DNA of 5,659 nucleotides from contig JAQULA010000126.1 in assembly GCA_028718845.1 (NCBI GenBank), positions 1 through 5,659 of the forward strand. The letters are read 5' to 3'. The position numbers and the translations under genes were made by a program. The first letter of the stretch is position 1. Every line of letters starts with the position of its first letter. The notes under the pieces were generated by a model. The model searched no databases, was not told where the DNA came from, and was given only the letters and a program-made list of their open reading frames with translations. Positions 4,949-5,659 of this stretch are shown here, in pieces. This stretch comes from Candidatus Omnitrophota bacterium. Lineage in GTDB: Bacteria > Omnitrophota > Gorgyraeia > B26-G9.

Positions 4949-5659
4949 TTATCCCGCGTTATGATCCATCCCCATCCGTTTCAGTACCCGGATAAACACA
5001 TCGACAATTTTTTCGTCAAACTGTTTCCCTTTATTTATCTCCAGTTCCGCCATCGCCGTCTGTATAGGTAAAGCCAGCCGATAAGGACGGTCCGAAGTCA
5101 TTGCCTGATAGGCGTCGGCCACCGCGAGGATACGCGCCCCCAAAGGAATAGCATCCCCCTCCAGCCCTACCGGGTAGCCTTTGCCGTCGACACGTTCGTG
5201 GTGATGATAAATAAGCGGGATCTTATCGGCCAAACAGGCCACCGGCTCAAGGATGGTCTTGCCGATCTCCGGATGTTTTTTGATACAGGCATATTCTTCG
5301 GCGGTCAACCGGCCGGGTTTTAAAAGTATCGCGTCCGGAATGCCGATTTTCCCGATATCATGCAGGATCCCGGCGTCGCGGATCCGGTCGATATCTTCGG
5401 CGCTCAGGCCCATTTCCCGGGCAATCGCTACCGAATAATCGGTCACCTGTTGCGAATGGCCGTGGGTATAATGGTCGCGCGCATCCAGGGCCAATGCCAG
5501 CACTTTAATGGTATCGAACAACTGAATGTTGTCCGATTGCAGGCGCTGTTTTTCGACGATCTTTCGCAGTAATACCGTAACATCCGCGGGATCGAACGGC
5601 TTGGTCATGTAATCATGCGCACCGTTGCGGATCGATTCCATGGCCAGCTCGATATCCGA
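4949..5659 (-). CDS. Response regulator with HD-GYP c-di-GMP phosphodiesterase domain (5' end beyond window)
   Basis: The frame is open to the right edge, giving 236 visible residues. The first about 25 (S-D-I-E-L-A-M-E-S-I-R-N-G-A-H-D-Y-M-T-K-P-F) are the last part of a CheY-like receiver: the A/G-x-D-Y-x-x-K-P signature with conserved Lys20. The phospho-acceptor Asp is off-window. A helical linker leads to an HD-GYP domain (about 45-225), which hydrolyses cyclic di-GMP. Visible catalytic elements: R-D-x-Y-T-x-x-H (His68), H100-D101-I-G-K104, His129 in K-H-P-E-I-G, H153-H154-E-R-V-D-G-K-G161-Y-P163, and D182 in V-A-D-A-Y-Q-A-M-T-S-D-R-P-Y-R. The Glu often present ahead of R-D-x-Y-T in tri-metal enzymes is Asp here (A-L-D-A-R-D). 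The Met at 5639-5641 sits inside the receiver and is not the true start. It lies 21 nt upstream of pilT in the same direction, which suggests joint control of c-di-GMP level and pilus retraction. Confidence 0.93.
   Translation of the reverse strand, partial: SDIELAMESIRNGAHDYMTKPFDPADVTVLLRKIVEKQRLQSDNIQLFDTIKVLALALDARDHYTHGHSQQVTDYSVAIAREMGLSAEDIDRIRDAGILHDIGKIGIPDAILLKPGRLTAEEYACIKKHPEIGKTILEPVACLADKIPLIYHHHERVDGKGYPVGLEGDAIPLGARILAVADAYQAMTSDRPYRLALPIQTAMAELEINKGKQFDEKIVDVFIRVLKRMGMDHNAG

Noticed and set aside
5639..5641. ATG as the start of the HD-GYP protein
   Set aside because: The frame stays open upstream to the window edge and the residues before it continue the receiver-domain alignment (S-D-I-E-L-A), so this Met is internal.

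Overview
All genes in this window read leftward (minus strand). They form two head-to-tail transcription units separated by a 165-bp intergenic region at 2278-2442. The genes point to a diderm (Gram-negative-type) bacterium with type IV pili and c-type cytochrome maturation. Evidence is a PilT-family retraction ATPase, a membrane sensor kinase with a CxxCH haem-attachment motif in its extracytoplasmic domain, an HD-GYP response regulator and a radical SAM enzyme. This mix is common in Desulfobacterota ('deltaproteobacteria'), Omnitrophota and similar anaerobic or respiratorily flexible lineages. The sequence alone does not fix the phylum.

Upstream unit (5659 down to 2443, in order of transcription): (1) the C-terminal part of a response regulator with an HD-GYP c-di-GMP phosphodiesterase output domain, cut by the right window edge; (2) after 21 nt, a PilT-like twitching ATPase; (3) overlapping pilT by 8 nt and starting at GTG, a radical SAM protein with a B12-binding-like N-terminal domain and no clear assigned function. 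The tight packing implies co-transcription and links c-di-GMP turnover, pilus retraction and a radical SAM enzyme.

Intergenic region 2278-2442: the half next to the radical SAM gene is very GC-rich, with short hairpins and a direct repeat but no U-tract. The half next to the kinases carries a near-consensus sigma-70 promoter: TTGACA, 18-bp spacer, extended -10 TGG-TATGAT. Two operator-like perfect inverted repeats sit on it, one covering the -35 box and one in the predicted 5' leader.

Downstream unit (2277 down to 1): (4) a two-TM histidine kinase with a probable periplasmic haem-c sensor domain; (5) four nt later, a soluble histidine kinase whose catalytic core resembles that of gene 4 and whose Shine-Dalgarno overlaps the stop codon of gene 4; (6) after 32 nt, the first six codons of another gene with a good ribosome-binding site, cut by the left edge. 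Gene 6 is the natural place for a cognate (possibly NtrC-type) response regulator, but its identity cannot be read here. The likely logic is redox or ligand sensing by a membrane kinase paired with a cytosolic kinase, feeding a shared regulator.

I found no tRNA, rRNA, CRISPR array, insertion sequence or clear intrinsic terminator. The most notable points are the tandem membrane/soluble kinase pair with its haem-c sensor, the palindrome-decorated promoter, and the radical SAM gene translationally coupled to pilT.
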